A DNA stretch of 64,000 nt, from the IMG/VR virus record IMGVR_UViG_3300021962_000055, positions 28,848 through 92,847 of that record; one strand, 5' to 3'. Below the pieces are notes generated by a model. That model was not told the DNA's origin. It ran no database searches and saw nothing but the letters and a program-made list of their open reading frames with translations. Numbering within the stretch: position 1 is the stretch's first letter; the number at the start of each line of letters is the position of its first letter. Shown in pieces: positions 25,181 to 33,584 of this stretch. The position numbers were made by a program, and so were the translations under genes. The stretch comes from a virus.

Positions 25181-27843
25181 TAGCTGCTCCTCAACGATTC
25201 GATTTCAAGTTCACGCCTAATCATTGCTACTAACTCCGAAGCAATCTTTTTAAGATCTTGAGAGTTTCCACTACCCATCAAGTTGATCGTTGGGCTCATA
25301 TTGATAGTGGTGCCTCCGGTTACCGATACAGCACCGCCAACAGACTGAGACACACGGCTAGCAACCGGTGTTGGGTCTCCAGACGGGTTAGGTACGCCTC
25401 GACTTTGGAGCACCTCGGTGGTCTGGTAGTCCGGGGCCCAAGACGAGTGGGCTTTCTCGATGGCTGCTGCTACCGCGTAGGGGTCATTACTCTTGTTCTT
25501 TAGAGCGTTGATAACACCCTTTTGGTAATTGGTCATATGGTAAACGCTGGCCAACATACCCTGTTCGTAGTTGGCAAAGTTCCATACGTGCCTTTTACCC
25601 CCCTCCCCAAAGGAGTTAAATGGTGTTGCTTCGCCCAGGTGAGCGCCCCCAGAACTTTGGGGAGAAGAGATGGTAGCGAGTGGGTTGAACTTAGCTCGAG
25701 TTCCTTCCGAGGCAATCCATGCAGACATCACCTGAAGGTTTGCTTCGGTTACAGGTGCCCCAATCCTTCTAAGGAAATCGCTACTCCACTGAGCAATGTC
25801 TACGCCAGATTTAGCGGTGCCCCCACTTGGGCCAAGGTCAATAGACATTGACGTTCCGCTGGCTCCTACGATGCGACCTGGCCTACGCCTTCTCTGCGTA
25901 GTCGACCCATCGGTTTGAACTGCCGTTCCACCAATACTACGTGCTACCCGCTCAGAAATAGAGGCGTAGCCAGAGGTGCCACCCTCCGAAAGGGCCGGAG
26001 AAGCTAGGCCAGTACGCGGACTGTCTCCCATCATTTCGCCAAAGTTACTGTTGGGGTCAAACGGAGCTGCACTTGTCGGCCCATGTCCCCAAGGTGCTCC
26101 CATTCGTTCGTATTCACCACGACCACCCGGAAGGTCTGCTGGCTGCACGTGCCACGGTTCGTTGTTAACGTCTTTGAAGTGGCGTAGGCCGTATTTGTGA
26201 GCGTTGGCTACCACCCAATCAAGATCTCCAGTAAGGTCGGCAGCAAGACCGATCTCATGCATCGATCGTCCCGGAGGGGCTGCTGCTGCCCCGCTGGTGT
26301 GCTCCCAGTATGAACCGTCCCACTGAATGTTCTTCTCACCACGGGAGTTAGTAGGACTGGTTGTCTTCGTGTATCGAGACAGGAACATACGACGTTGCTC
26401 GTCAGAACTACGTACACCTGTACCAATCTTTACGTTGGGGTTATCCGCCATCATCTTTGATAGGCGTTGTTGGAATGTTGGGTGTAACCCAGACATCCTT
26501 CCGCCAGACGACGGAGCTGTTGGGGTATTTGGATCCCCACCAAAGTTCAGGCCACTTGGGTCAGACCCAAACCCCAGCCCATTAGTAACATTTTGGAAAA
26601 CACTTGTGGCAATTCGGTTACTGCCGACCAATCCAAGAATCCCAGACAGACTGTCTTCTAGGGCTCCAAATGCCCTGGTAAGTGACTGTGTCTGACGCTC
26701 TAGGTATGCGTAGTTGTCTACCTGGCGTCTATAAAAGTTTTCATCGCGCCTTGTCTCTAGACGTTGGGTTTCTTCGACCTGAGTAGCAAAGTTCTCCTCA
26801 ATACCCATACGACGGCGGTCGGCTTCTTTACTGGGGTCATACATACCCCGCCCACCCTTACCCTGGAACGTAAGGTTTTGCTGGGCGTATTGAATAAGCT
26901 GGGTCTGCATCTCTTGCGGCACACCCATCATTGTCAACTTGGATCGTGTCACCGATCCTGGGAGTAGGGCTGATTTGACAGTCTTCTCGTCGGTCAACCC
27001 AGCAGCCCGTACGAGGCCTTGCATAACACTCATACCAGAGTTCTGTGTACCACCAGGTCCAATGATGGAGGTACCAGTCATCATGAACATTCGGTTGGCC
27101 ACAGGAGCACTGGCCAAGGTGCCCAGCATCCCGGTTACATCACTGGCCGACATGGAGTAACCGCTCATAGTGCGGAATGCCTCAACAGAGGCGGCCTGCT
27201 GGCGACCACTAAGTCCGATGGATGCTTCCATGGACATCAAGTCATTTATGCCTCCAGCACCAAGACGGTAGTTGGTCAAGGGCATACGATAGGTAGAACT
27301 AACCCCAAGCTGGCTTTGCCCTGTCAACTGCTGGTACAGCACCGACATCCGGTCAGCTGCCAAAACCCCTTCACGCCCCCTGTCAAACCGGGAGTTAGCA
27401 GCGTTAATGCCCATGTTAGCCATGGACAAACCAACGGCGGCTGCGCCAAACATACGCCCACCGCCAGCCATCTTGGTTTTTCCGATGGCGCCCATAACGC
27501 CACCCTCATTGAAGGTTCCTGCAATATCGGCTCGGCGTTCAAACAGCCTCTTTGCAGCGCTTAAGTTGGTACCAGCCATCTTGGTGCCCGCTGCACCACG
27601 AGCGTCCCCACCCCCGTCACCTCCGCCTGCTGCACCCTCGGCACGGTCTTCAAGGTCCCCCATGGCCTCAGAGACGGCCTTCTTAAGACCCTTCTCAAAC
27701 CGTGTGATTACACGATCAACAAAAGCGTTTACAGATTTTTCAATGGCCTGGACATCCTGGTTCACAGAACTTGAAACAGGGCGTGCGTCTCCACCAAGGG
27801 TGGATTCTTCTGCCCCTGACTGTGATAGTGGATCTATTGCCAT
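25180..27843 (-). CDS. Tape measure protein with M15 peptidase and lysozyme-like domains
   Basis: 887 residues. Residues 1-420 are helical and Gly/Ala/Met rich, as in tape measures. Residues 450-570 form an M15 (VanY/L-Ala-D-Glu) peptidase with SMHEIGLAADL (H529, D536) and EPWH (H565) as zinc ligands. Residues 683-805 form a lysozyme-like domain of a type found in actinophage tape measures (VMSAWIASEGT with candidate Glu713, then NPLAT, and WNFANYEQGMLASV). It sets tail length and would open the wall during entry. The frameshifted chaperone gene lies just upstream. Confidence 0.9.
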   Translation of the reverse strand: MAIDPLSQSGAEESTLGGDARPVSSSVNQDVQAIEKSVNAFVDRVITRFEKGLKKAVSEAMGDLEDRAEGAAGGGDGGGDARGAAGTKMAGTNLSAAKRLFERRADIAGTFNEGGVMGAIGKTKMAGGGRMFGAAAVGLSMANMGINAANSRFDRGREGVLAADRMSVLYQQLTGQSQLGVSSTYRMPLTNYRLGAGGINDLMSMEASIGLSGRQQAASVEAFRTMSGYSMSASDVTGMLGTLASAPVANRMFMMTGTSIIGPGGTQNSGMSVMQGLVRAAGLTDEKTVKSALLPGSVTRSKLTMMGVPQEMQTQLIQYAQQNLTFQGKGGRGMYDPSKEADRRRMGIEENFATQVEETQRLETRRDENFYRRQVDNYAYLERQTQSLTRAFGALEDSLSGILGLVGSNRIATSVFQNVTNGLGFGSDPSGLNFGGDPNTPTAPSSGGRMSGLHPTFQQRLSKMMADNPNVKIGTGVRSSDEQRRMFLSRYTKTTSPTNSRGEKNIQWDGSYWEHTSGAAAAPPGRSMHEIGLAADLTGDLDWVVANAHKYGLRHFKDVNNEPWHVQPADLPGGRGEYERMGAPWGHGPTSAAPFDPNSNFGEMMGDSPRTGLASPALSEGGTSGYASISERVARSIGGTAVQTDGSTTQRRRRPGRIVGASGTSMSIDLGPSGGTAKSGVDIAQWSSDFLRRIGAPVTEANLQVMSAWIASEGTRAKFNPLATISSPQSSGGAHLGEATPFNSFGEGGKRHVWNFANYEQGMLASVYHMTNYQKGVINALKNKSNDPYAVAAAIEKAHSSWAPDYQTTEVLQSRGVPNPSGDPTPVASRVSQSVGGAVSVTGGTTINMSPTINLMGSGNSQDLKKIASELVAMIRRELEIESLRSS

Positions 27844-27855
27844 TGGTTCCTCGCT

Positions 27856-28786
27856 TTAGGTACTACGCCATTTTGCCATACGGAACCAGAAGTCACGTTG
27901 GCGAACGGTCATGGACCGTAAATCCGAGAGATTGAACCCTTTGTAAACAGAGGCGATTAATTCGTATTCCCAATAAGTATATTTCAGATTAGCTAAGTAG
28001 AAGGGAGATCCAGTCGATCCTGATGGTCATATCATGACCGCAGTGAGCGCACGGGACATCCACCTCCCCGAGCTTCGGGCCTGCCGAGATGGAGGTCAGG
28101 GACTTGATAAGTGTATTACGATCACCGAGGTTAAGGCCCTTGGCCCAAGATTCAGCCTGAGCCTGCGTTTCCCCGTTCTCCCACACACGGCACTTTGCCA
28201 GCATGGCGGAGTTCTGTTCTGCTACAGACTTGGACACCTTGGCAGCAAAAGAGTTATCTGCTGCTGTAGGGATCCTCAGCTTGATAATCTCACCATTACG
28301 GATCTTGACATCGATTGTTGATCGCAGGTCTACGTTTGGTTCTAGCAGAGGAAAGTCTTCCTCAAGATCTACTGTCACATCATTGAGTTTCTCACAGTTA
28401 CCGCACTGGGCCTGAAACGACTTGGTGCGTCCGTACGTGGCCCGGATTACCCCAAGGAACAGGATATCCCTGTCACCGATTGTAAGGGCGTCAAGTACAG
28501 ACGGGTTGTCACTAGTTGACATCTGGCCAACCCTAACCACAGTTCTCTTAATAAGAGAAGACATGTATTCGGCGTAGGTCAAAGTACTCTTTGACTCGAG
28601 CCCTGCCATGTACTCCTCATCAGCGCCTGTCATCTCCCGTACCTCGGCATCCGTGTACCAGATGCCCGTGTTTGGGTCCACCAATCCACGTTGAAGCTCG
28701 ACGATCACCCGCTCGGGTGAGTTAAGTTCTGGGGCTGGTTCTTTGATGGCGTTGTTTACTGCGTCCGCGTCGTTTGCGATTCCCAC
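27856..28786 (-). CDS. Frameshift-extended tail assembly chaperone (predicted)
   Basis: Past the stop of the 265-residue gene (TAA at 27989-27991), the +1 (or -2) frame stays open to TAA at 27856-27858 and has no start codon of its own near the overlap. It reads NLKYTYWEYELIASVYKGFN then RSMTVRQRDFWFRMAKWR, a compact, protein-like domain. The shared open overlap is about 38 bases, with CTT-AGC-TAA at the end as a possible +1 site resembling CTT-AGG. Gene position directly upstream of the tape measure is where gpG/gpGT-type frameshifts occur. Site and efficiency are not proven. Confidence 0.65.
27989..28786 (-). CDS. Tail assembly chaperone, short form (gp26-like zinc protein)
   Basis: 265 residues from a GTG preceded by GGAG. 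The central region has CGNCEKLNDVTVDLEEDFPLLEP and the end has CAHCGHDMTIRIDW, two CxxC pairs that would bind zinc, as in T4 gp26-like and related baseplate or chaperone proteins. The N-terminus contains VIVELQRGLVDPNTG. Between the tube gene and the tape-measure gene it should be the tail assembly chaperone; see the frameshift entry for its longer form. Confidence 0.75.
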   Translation of the reverse strand: MGIANDADAVNNAIKEPAPELNSPERVIVELQRGLVDPNTGIWYTDAEVREMTGADEEYMAGLESKSTLTYAEYMSSLIKRTVVRVGQMSTSDNPSVLDALTIGDRDILFLGVIRATYGRTKSFQAQCGNCEKLNDVTVDLEEDFPLLEPNVDLRSTIDVKIRNGEIIKLRIPTAADNSFAAKVSKSVAEQNSAMLAKCRVWENGETQAQAESWAKGLNLGDRNTLIKSLTSISAGPKLGEVDVPCAHCGHDMTIRIDWISLLLS

Positions 28787-28806
28787 TTATGCTCCTATTG
28801 TTATGG

Positions 28807-29403
28807 TCAGATAGATGCGAGGGCTTCTACCTCTGCCTTGGTCCAAGCTACCACAAAACCTTCGTGATGCACTGTTAGCTGCTGAACCATGATGCCGCTG
28901 TCGCCAGCATTAAGGTCGCTCAACGAGTAGGCGCCTGGCCAGCAGTTAAACACCTTGAAACCAAAGCGAGCATCGCCGGGGGATGGGGCCTGACCGTCTA
29001 CGTCACCAGGGCTGGAATATGAACCGCTGGATACTGGGTGGTCAAATACCTTTACCAGGATGTCGCAGCGGTAGTTGTTGTCAGCACTGGTGGAGTTACC
29101 AGATGCCTGGTTCCATGAGTGCAAGAACTGCTGCCACTTGTACATCTGAGACTGATCAGAGAACACACCACGGCTAAAGGTGATTGGTGCAAAGTCTGAC
29201 TGGCCAATGAACTTGTGTGGGTGGGTGTTCATTCCACCCTCGCGGTAACCGACCATCTCGTTCTGTACCGACAGACCAGACATGGCGGCAAACCCCAACT
29301 TGTCGAGCCCCCTGGCAGCGTTGCCAAGAACCCCGGGGCCAGGGTTGATCGTAACTTGGAATTTAAAGTTACGGATTGGATCGCTAATTGCTGAACGTGC
29401 CAT
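28807..29403 (-). CDS. Tail tube protein (T4 gp19-like)
   Basis: 198 residues with the gp19-family layout: SDPIRNFKFQVTI near the start, a FAAMSGLSVQNEMVGYREGG segment (the conserved E-x-x-x-Y-R-E-G motif), FAPITFSRGV, and C-terminal QQLTVHHEGFVV. It polymerises to the inner tube. Placement next to the sheath gene confirms the call. Confidence 0.93.
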   Translation of the reverse strand: MARSAISDPIRNFKFQVTINPGPGVLGNAARGLDKLGFAAMSGLSVQNEMVGYREGGMNTHPHKFIGQSDFAPITFSRGVFSDQSQMYKWQQFLHSWNQASGNSTSADNNYRCDILVKVFDHPVSSGSYSSPGDVDGQAPSPGDARFGFKVFNCWPGAYSLSDLNAGDSGIMVQQLTVHHEGFVVAWTKAEVEALASI

Positions 29404-29413
29404 CTATGACTCC

Positions 29414-30946
29414 TCAGATGTTTGAAATGGTATTGGATCCGCCAGTCCACTGGCTAAGATTGATTACAATGAACTCTGCGGGGTACTGCAGGGCGACACC
29501 GACCTCTACACGAACTTCACCGTTATTGATGGTGGTTGAGGTGTTGTTGGTCTCATTGCAGATTACATAGAAAGCCTGGGTCGAGTTGGCACCCTTAAGG
29601 CCACCCGAACGCCAGAAATCACCGAGCAGTGAAGAGGCGGTCATGGTGATGCGATCCCACAGACGCTGGTCGTTGGGCTCAAACACAGCAAATGCGGTAG
29701 CGTCCTGTAGTGCCTGCTTCAAGTAGTTGAGTGACCGGCGGATTGGGATGTACTTGCCAGGGGTCTGTTTGTCTAGGGTGCGGGTACCGTTGATTACGAT
29801 ACCGGCTCCTGGAATTGCTTTGAACAGGTTTACACCATAGGTGTCGTAAAGTGATGCCGACTCAGCGCTAGTGAATGAAGCGGTAAGGCCGATGGCGTTA
29901 CGGATGTCAGTGCCATAACCAGCAGGGGCCTTAGCTACCGTACGAGCAACTTCCGAACGGACGTACGCACCAGCAACAGCTCCACCAGGGTAGGTGTCAC
30001 GGATAGCGGCTGGGCCGGTCTTGGTTGGGTCAGCCATCTTCAACATTGGGTAGTAAACAGCAGCGTATGAAGAGGTTGTGTAGGAGTTCACAGTGCCTGC
30101 GCCGATGGTCGATGCGTCAGTAGCAGACGAGGGGTCGATGATTACAAACGAGTTTCCACGAGCCTCGGCCTTTGCAATAAGGGCGTTTACAACGGTGCTA
30201 GAAGTGCGACCCACTGCGTTAAGCAATAGGACTCCCTCGACGGTCTCTAGTTTAGTGGAAATTGATGCCGTGTAGTCAGCGTCAACTACCGATGCTCCAT
30301 CAACTGCCGCCGAAAAAGCTACCGGGCTGGTGAACCATGACCAGTTGTTGTTGGCGGTTGGGGTGGGGCAGGAAGTTACCTTGATGTATTTTGAGTAGGT
30401 ATTAACAACGGTGGTTACATACCGGTTGTTGGAGGCGCTGTTGGAAACCTCGTTCCAACGTTCAACTTCAACTCCACCCAAGTGCACAGTAAGGTTGAAT
30501 GTGGGGATAACTGAAGCGGTTGGGGATACGGTTCCGCCGCTTACAGTTACAGTGAGGTCACTGCCCCAAGCACCAGGGCTAGATGCCTCTACGGCAATCA
30601 ACGTTGCCGATGCTCCGGAAAGACCACTTGGGTAATAAGGAACAGTAGTGGAGGCGGTAGAAGCAAGTGTTCCGGCTCCTGACGTGTGGAGTACGCGAAC
30701 TACATATGCGTCACGACCACCGTTTGCAAAGTAGTGGTAGACGGCATACCCAAGATCGTGGTTAGCATCGATATCCCCATAGAAGGACTTGAAAGCACTC
30801 CAAGAGTTAATCAACGTAGCAGTCAAAGGACCACGTGGGGCGGTGCCAAAGAACACCGCAGTTGACTGAGCGGAGTTGGAACGTTGGGCGTTATTGGTAA
30901 GAGTTGACTCTGTTACGTATACGCCTGGATTTGAATATGTGGGCAT
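29414..30946 (-). CDS. Tail sheath protein
   Basis: 510 residues. N-terminus PTYSNPGVYVTESTLTN and the AVFFGTAPRGP strand are typical of contractile sheaths. The C-terminus has the conserved sheath domain: GTRTLDKQTPGKYIPIRRSLNYLKQALQ, FEPNDQRLWDRI, FLGDFWRSGGLKG-like region and VEVGVALQYPAEFIVINL. It forms the contracting outer tube. The middle (150-330) is a variable protruding domain. Confidence 0.95.
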   Translation of the reverse strand: MPTYSNPGVYVTESTLTNNAQRSNSAQSTAVFFGTAPRGPLTATLINSWSAFKSFYGDIDANHDLGYAVYHYFANGGRDAYVVRVLHTSGAGTLASTASTTVPYYPSGLSGASATLIAVEASSPGAWGSDLTVTVSGGTVSPTASVIPTFNLTVHLGGVEVERWNEVSNSASNNRYVTTVVNTYSKYIKVTSCPTPTANNNWSWFTSPVAFSAAVDGASVVDADYTASISTKLETVEGVLLLNAVGRTSSTVVNALIAKAEARGNSFVIIDPSSATDASTIGAGTVNSYTTSSYAAVYYPMLKMADPTKTGPAAIRDTYPGGAVAGAYVRSEVARTVAKAPAGYGTDIRNAIGLTASFTSAESASLYDTYGVNLFKAIPGAGIVINGTRTLDKQTPGKYIPIRRSLNYLKQALQDATAFAVFEPNDQRLWDRITMTASSLLGDFWRSGGLKGANSTQAFYVICNETNNTSTTINNGEVRVEVGVALQYPAEFIVINLSQWTGGSNTISNI

Positions 30947-31651
30947 TTAAAAGACCTCCGAGAACGGGGTGGTGAATACAGAAGGTGACTGATTGTCTGC
31001 GTTTGTAATAGTACCAACTACAGAGGTTACCTGCTTGACCTGTTCGAGGTCGGAGGCTGGCAGCTCTGCTGACATATTAATAGTATACACTTTTCTAAAT
31101 ACTCTCTTGCGGTACCCAGCTTCCCCATCAAGTAGGTCACTGTTACCCCATGAGACCAGGTCAAATCTCCTGATAGTCCCATCTTCCGGGACATCTATAA
31201 AACCTCTACGAAAAGGCACTACCCTACGTAGGATCTTGGCCGTTAGCTGCCTGTCGTGAAGGGCGCTTCGTGCATAGGTGGTGATTTGATAAATAAGTGT
31301 TACCGGTACAAATGAGTCGGTACGCAGGTACGCGGCCCCATTCATCTCTGCGTCTAGATCCGCAGCGGTCATTTCAGAAGGGTAGTAATTAATAAAGTTT
31401 GGACTCAGGGAAGCCCCGGCGACACTGTTGCTGTAGTAATACTCGGTCTCAGAATGCTGTAGAGAACGGTTGTGTGTTATGCCGACGTTCTCGATTGTTA
31501 TGAAAGGGTATTCTTTTTCGGTCTCCCCTTCTGGGTACCTAAAGAAAACCTTGGCCACACGCTGGGCAGACCGATCGTCTGACACCGCGATGTTAGCAAA
31601 CCTTGCCTTTACGGCAGCGTCTTCAGCTAATAGGAACCCGGGGTTAGGCAT
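30947..31651 (-). CDS. Putative tail terminator / neck protein
   Basis: 234 residues. Strand-helix pattern with YPFITIENVGIT and VTLIYQITTYARSALHDRQLTAKIL, resembling tail-terminator-type folds. It lies 0 bases from the sheath gene, where contractile phages keep the terminator (T4 gp15-like). Not recognised by motif alone. Confidence 0.65.
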   Translation of the reverse strand: MPNPGFLLAEDAAVKARFANIAVSDDRSAQRVAKVFFRYPEGETEKEYPFITIENVGITHNRSLQHSETEYYYSNSVAGASLSPNFINYYPSEMTAADLDAEMNGAAYLRTDSFVPVTLIYQITTYARSALHDRQLTAKILRRVVPFRRGFIDVPEDGTIRRFDLVSWGNSDLLDGEAGYRKRVFRKVYTINMSAELPASDLEQVKQVTSVVGTITNADNQSPSVFTTPFSEVF

Positions 31652-32027
31652 TGAACCCCCTCATGGACAAAGCGACATCATCAGAAAACTCAGTTTCAAA
31701 TACTCGCAATAGGGATTGAGGGGCAGCTGTTGATGAGCCGTATTCAAGAAGCTCCGCCTGCTTCTGTACTTCTGCGGATCCCTTTACGGAAATCTTTACA
31801 AAGTTACTTTCAGTAATCTCAACATCAAGGAGATCAGCAAACTCTTTCCAACGTGGGTGCTGTTTTGCCCTATCACGAGCCTGCTTACGGTATTTATCAG
31901 CAAGAATCTTATTGCGCGTATTTTTGTTTACGGCATCCTTTACAACCTTTTCAGCACCAATGGCTTTGGTCATCATGGACGCAAACGCAGAACTAGGGGA
32001 TGTGTTATTTGAATAAGCCCTGATCAC
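31644..32027 (-). CDS. HK97-gp10-like neck protein (putative)
   Basis: 127 residues from GTG. Mostly helical and basic, then a hallmark near the end: QKQAELLEYGSSTAAPQSLLRVF, which resembles the E-[YF]-G-T...P...LR segment of HK97 gp10-type neck proteins. It is in the neck cluster between terminator and head-tail connector genes. Tentative. Confidence 0.55.
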   Translation of the reverse strand: MIRAYSNNTSPSSAFASMMTKAIGAEKVVKDAVNKNTRNKILADKYRKQARDRAKQHPRWKEFADLLDVEITESNFVKISVKGSAEVQKQAELLEYGSSTAAPQSLLRVFETEFSDDVALSMRGFNA

Positions 32028-32088
32028 GGCATACTCTCCCAGTTCTAAGCAGTTGTGATGTCAAGACGCGCATCTTGACACCAATATT

Positions 32089-32625
32089 CTACCCTACTGA
32101 GGGCAACTGCGCAGGCCAGGGGAATGTGTCAACTCTGGCTGGCTCTGGGCCTGGGTCGTTCAAAAACTCCTGGTTGACGTATATTTCTTGTCCAGCTACC
32201 AGGATTGAAACGTCGTCTTTCAAACGCCCTCGAACTCGGTAGTCGTAGACTCCGTAGTACCTACCATCGTAGTAGAACACGTCATTGAGGTGGTTACGGT
32301 ACTCCCATGGGAAAGACACTCCAGCTGACCGCATGTCTGCCATGGCGATAAAGATGTCCATGGTTTGTACCGGCTGGCGGCCCTCTGGTATTGACCGCCT
32401 CTGGTCTTCGTTCTCCGCACCAAGAAGGATAGGGATTACAACACCAGTTTTGTAGCTTTTCCCGCCAGTACCACGAACTCCCTCGTCGTATACATCGTCG
32501 TATATACTATTTACACTAGCTGACCCAAGTAAATTAAACTCATACCAAATAACACTTTCGTTAGCCACTTTGTGGTGGCGTCGAAAGTGCCTGTTGATTA
32601 GGTCTAGCTCCCTGCGTACGTCCAT
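32089..32625 (-). CDS. Head-to-tail connector / stopper-like protein
   Basis: 178 residues. A helical start (VRRELDLINRHFRRHH) is followed by a beta-rich core (GVVIPILLGA, TMDIFIAMADMRSAG, VFYYDGRYYGVYDYRVRGRLKDDVS). This order is common in phage stopper proteins, which plug the head before tail joining. It shares an end base with the upstream neck gene. Family not named; role by position. Confidence 0.6.
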   Translation of the reverse strand: MDVRRELDLINRHFRRHHKVANESVIWYEFNLLGSASVNSIYDDVYDEGVRGTGGKSYKTGVVIPILLGAENEDQRRSIPEGRQPVQTMDIFIAMADMRSAGVSFPWEYRNHLNDVFYYDGRYYGVYDYRVRGRLKDDVSILVAGQEIYVNQEFLNDPGPEPARVDTFPWPAQLPSVG

Positions 32626-33422
32626 CAGTAGTATGCGTTAGTTGTTTGACCTGACCTTGGGGAAGTATCCACGAACACATCCTCTCGCAGGTTGTCTTCC
32701 TGTACCTCGTGGTCGATAACACCAGTATCGACTGGTGGCCACAGGCGCTCCATTGGCGAGTAGTCGCCAAACTCCTTTGGCTTGTACAGTGGCACAAGAC
32801 GGTTTGTACCACGGGAGATACGGCGCAAGGTAAAGACCTCAATACGGTCAATGCCAATGTTAAGAGCGGTGGCGTGACGCTGGTACTCGGACTCCCACTG
32901 CATTAGAAGACTCTGGGCCATCCTAAACCGCTGGCTGGCAGGGATGTGCACTGACTCTGAGGTGATGACGTCAATGTCTCGGCTGTACTCGGTCATTAAG
33001 GCCCATAAGCATTCACAAATGGTTGCAATGCCAATGGCGTTGATTAGTACATCTGACATCTCGGAGATTCCAACACCAATTCCTCTAACGTGTTTTTCTA
33101 CAGCCCTCTGTGTGTAGAAGGTCAGATCATCAGGGGTAACCCATTCATAGTAGTAACCCTCAATAAGGATCTTTGATCCAGAGGCAGGCAGTGACGCTAG
33201 TCGAAGGATGCCGTTACGCTCATCAAGCGAATAAGCAGACGGAGCTAGTTCGGTTGTTGACCCACCAACTGTGTACACCGCAATCCACAAGCTTGTGGAA
33301 TCGATGTTGGTATGGCCCAACTCATAGGTCCTCCCAGCTACATCGAAGGTAACCTGAAAGAACCTAGGGAAGTCACGAAGATAGGTTCGTGCTATGTTGC
33401 TGATGTCGGAAAGGGTAGCCAC
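32625..33422 (-). CDS. Head-tail adaptor / neck protein
   Basis: 265 residues. Starts ATLSDISNIARTYLRDFPRFF, then a small beta domain (YELGHTNID, SAYSLDERNGIL) and a helical bundle (RAVEKHVRGIGVGISEMSDVL, SEYQRHATALN). It resembles phage head-tail adaptor proteins that sit on the portal. No enzymatic motif. Named by position between portal-side genes and the stopper candidate. Confidence 0.6.
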   Translation of the reverse strand: MATLSDISNIARTYLRDFPRFFQVTFDVAGRTYELGHTNIDSTSLWIAVYTVGGSTTELAPSAYSLDERNGILRLASLPASGSKILIEGYYYEWVTPDDLTFYTQRAVEKHVRGIGVGISEMSDVLINAIGIATICECLWALMTEYSRDIDVITSESVHIPASQRFRMAQSLLMQWESEYQRHATALNIGIDRIEVFTLRRISRGTNRLVPLYKPKEFGDYSPMERLWPPVDTGVIDHEVQEDNLREDVFVDTSPRSGQTTNAYY

Positions 33423-33434
33423 ACCTACAGTTTA

Positions 33435-33584
33435 CTACGAGTTCGTTTGGTTTGCCCCGGCCAGGGTGTCCTGCCTGGGCTGCTCGTAAGCAGGTTGGTT
33501 TTCCCGGTGGCGGCTGCTCGACACAGTGCGTTTTGTGATTACTTGTTGAGCGGGCAAGTTTGTGGGCTTGGGCAACTGTGTCAT
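33435..33584 (-). CDS. Small Pro/Gln-rich hypothetical protein
   Basis: 49 residues from ATG 33582-33584, which overlaps the upstream fibre stop (ATGA). It is hydrophilic and low-complexity (PKPTNLPAQQV, ENQPAYEQPRQD). There is no good Shine-Dalgarno, so it would depend on coupled translation. It fills the only gap in this operon; it could be a real small gene or a chance frame. Confidence 0.45.
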   Translation of the reverse strand: MTQLPKPTNLPAQQVITKRTVSSSRHRENQPAYEQPRQDTLAGANQTNS

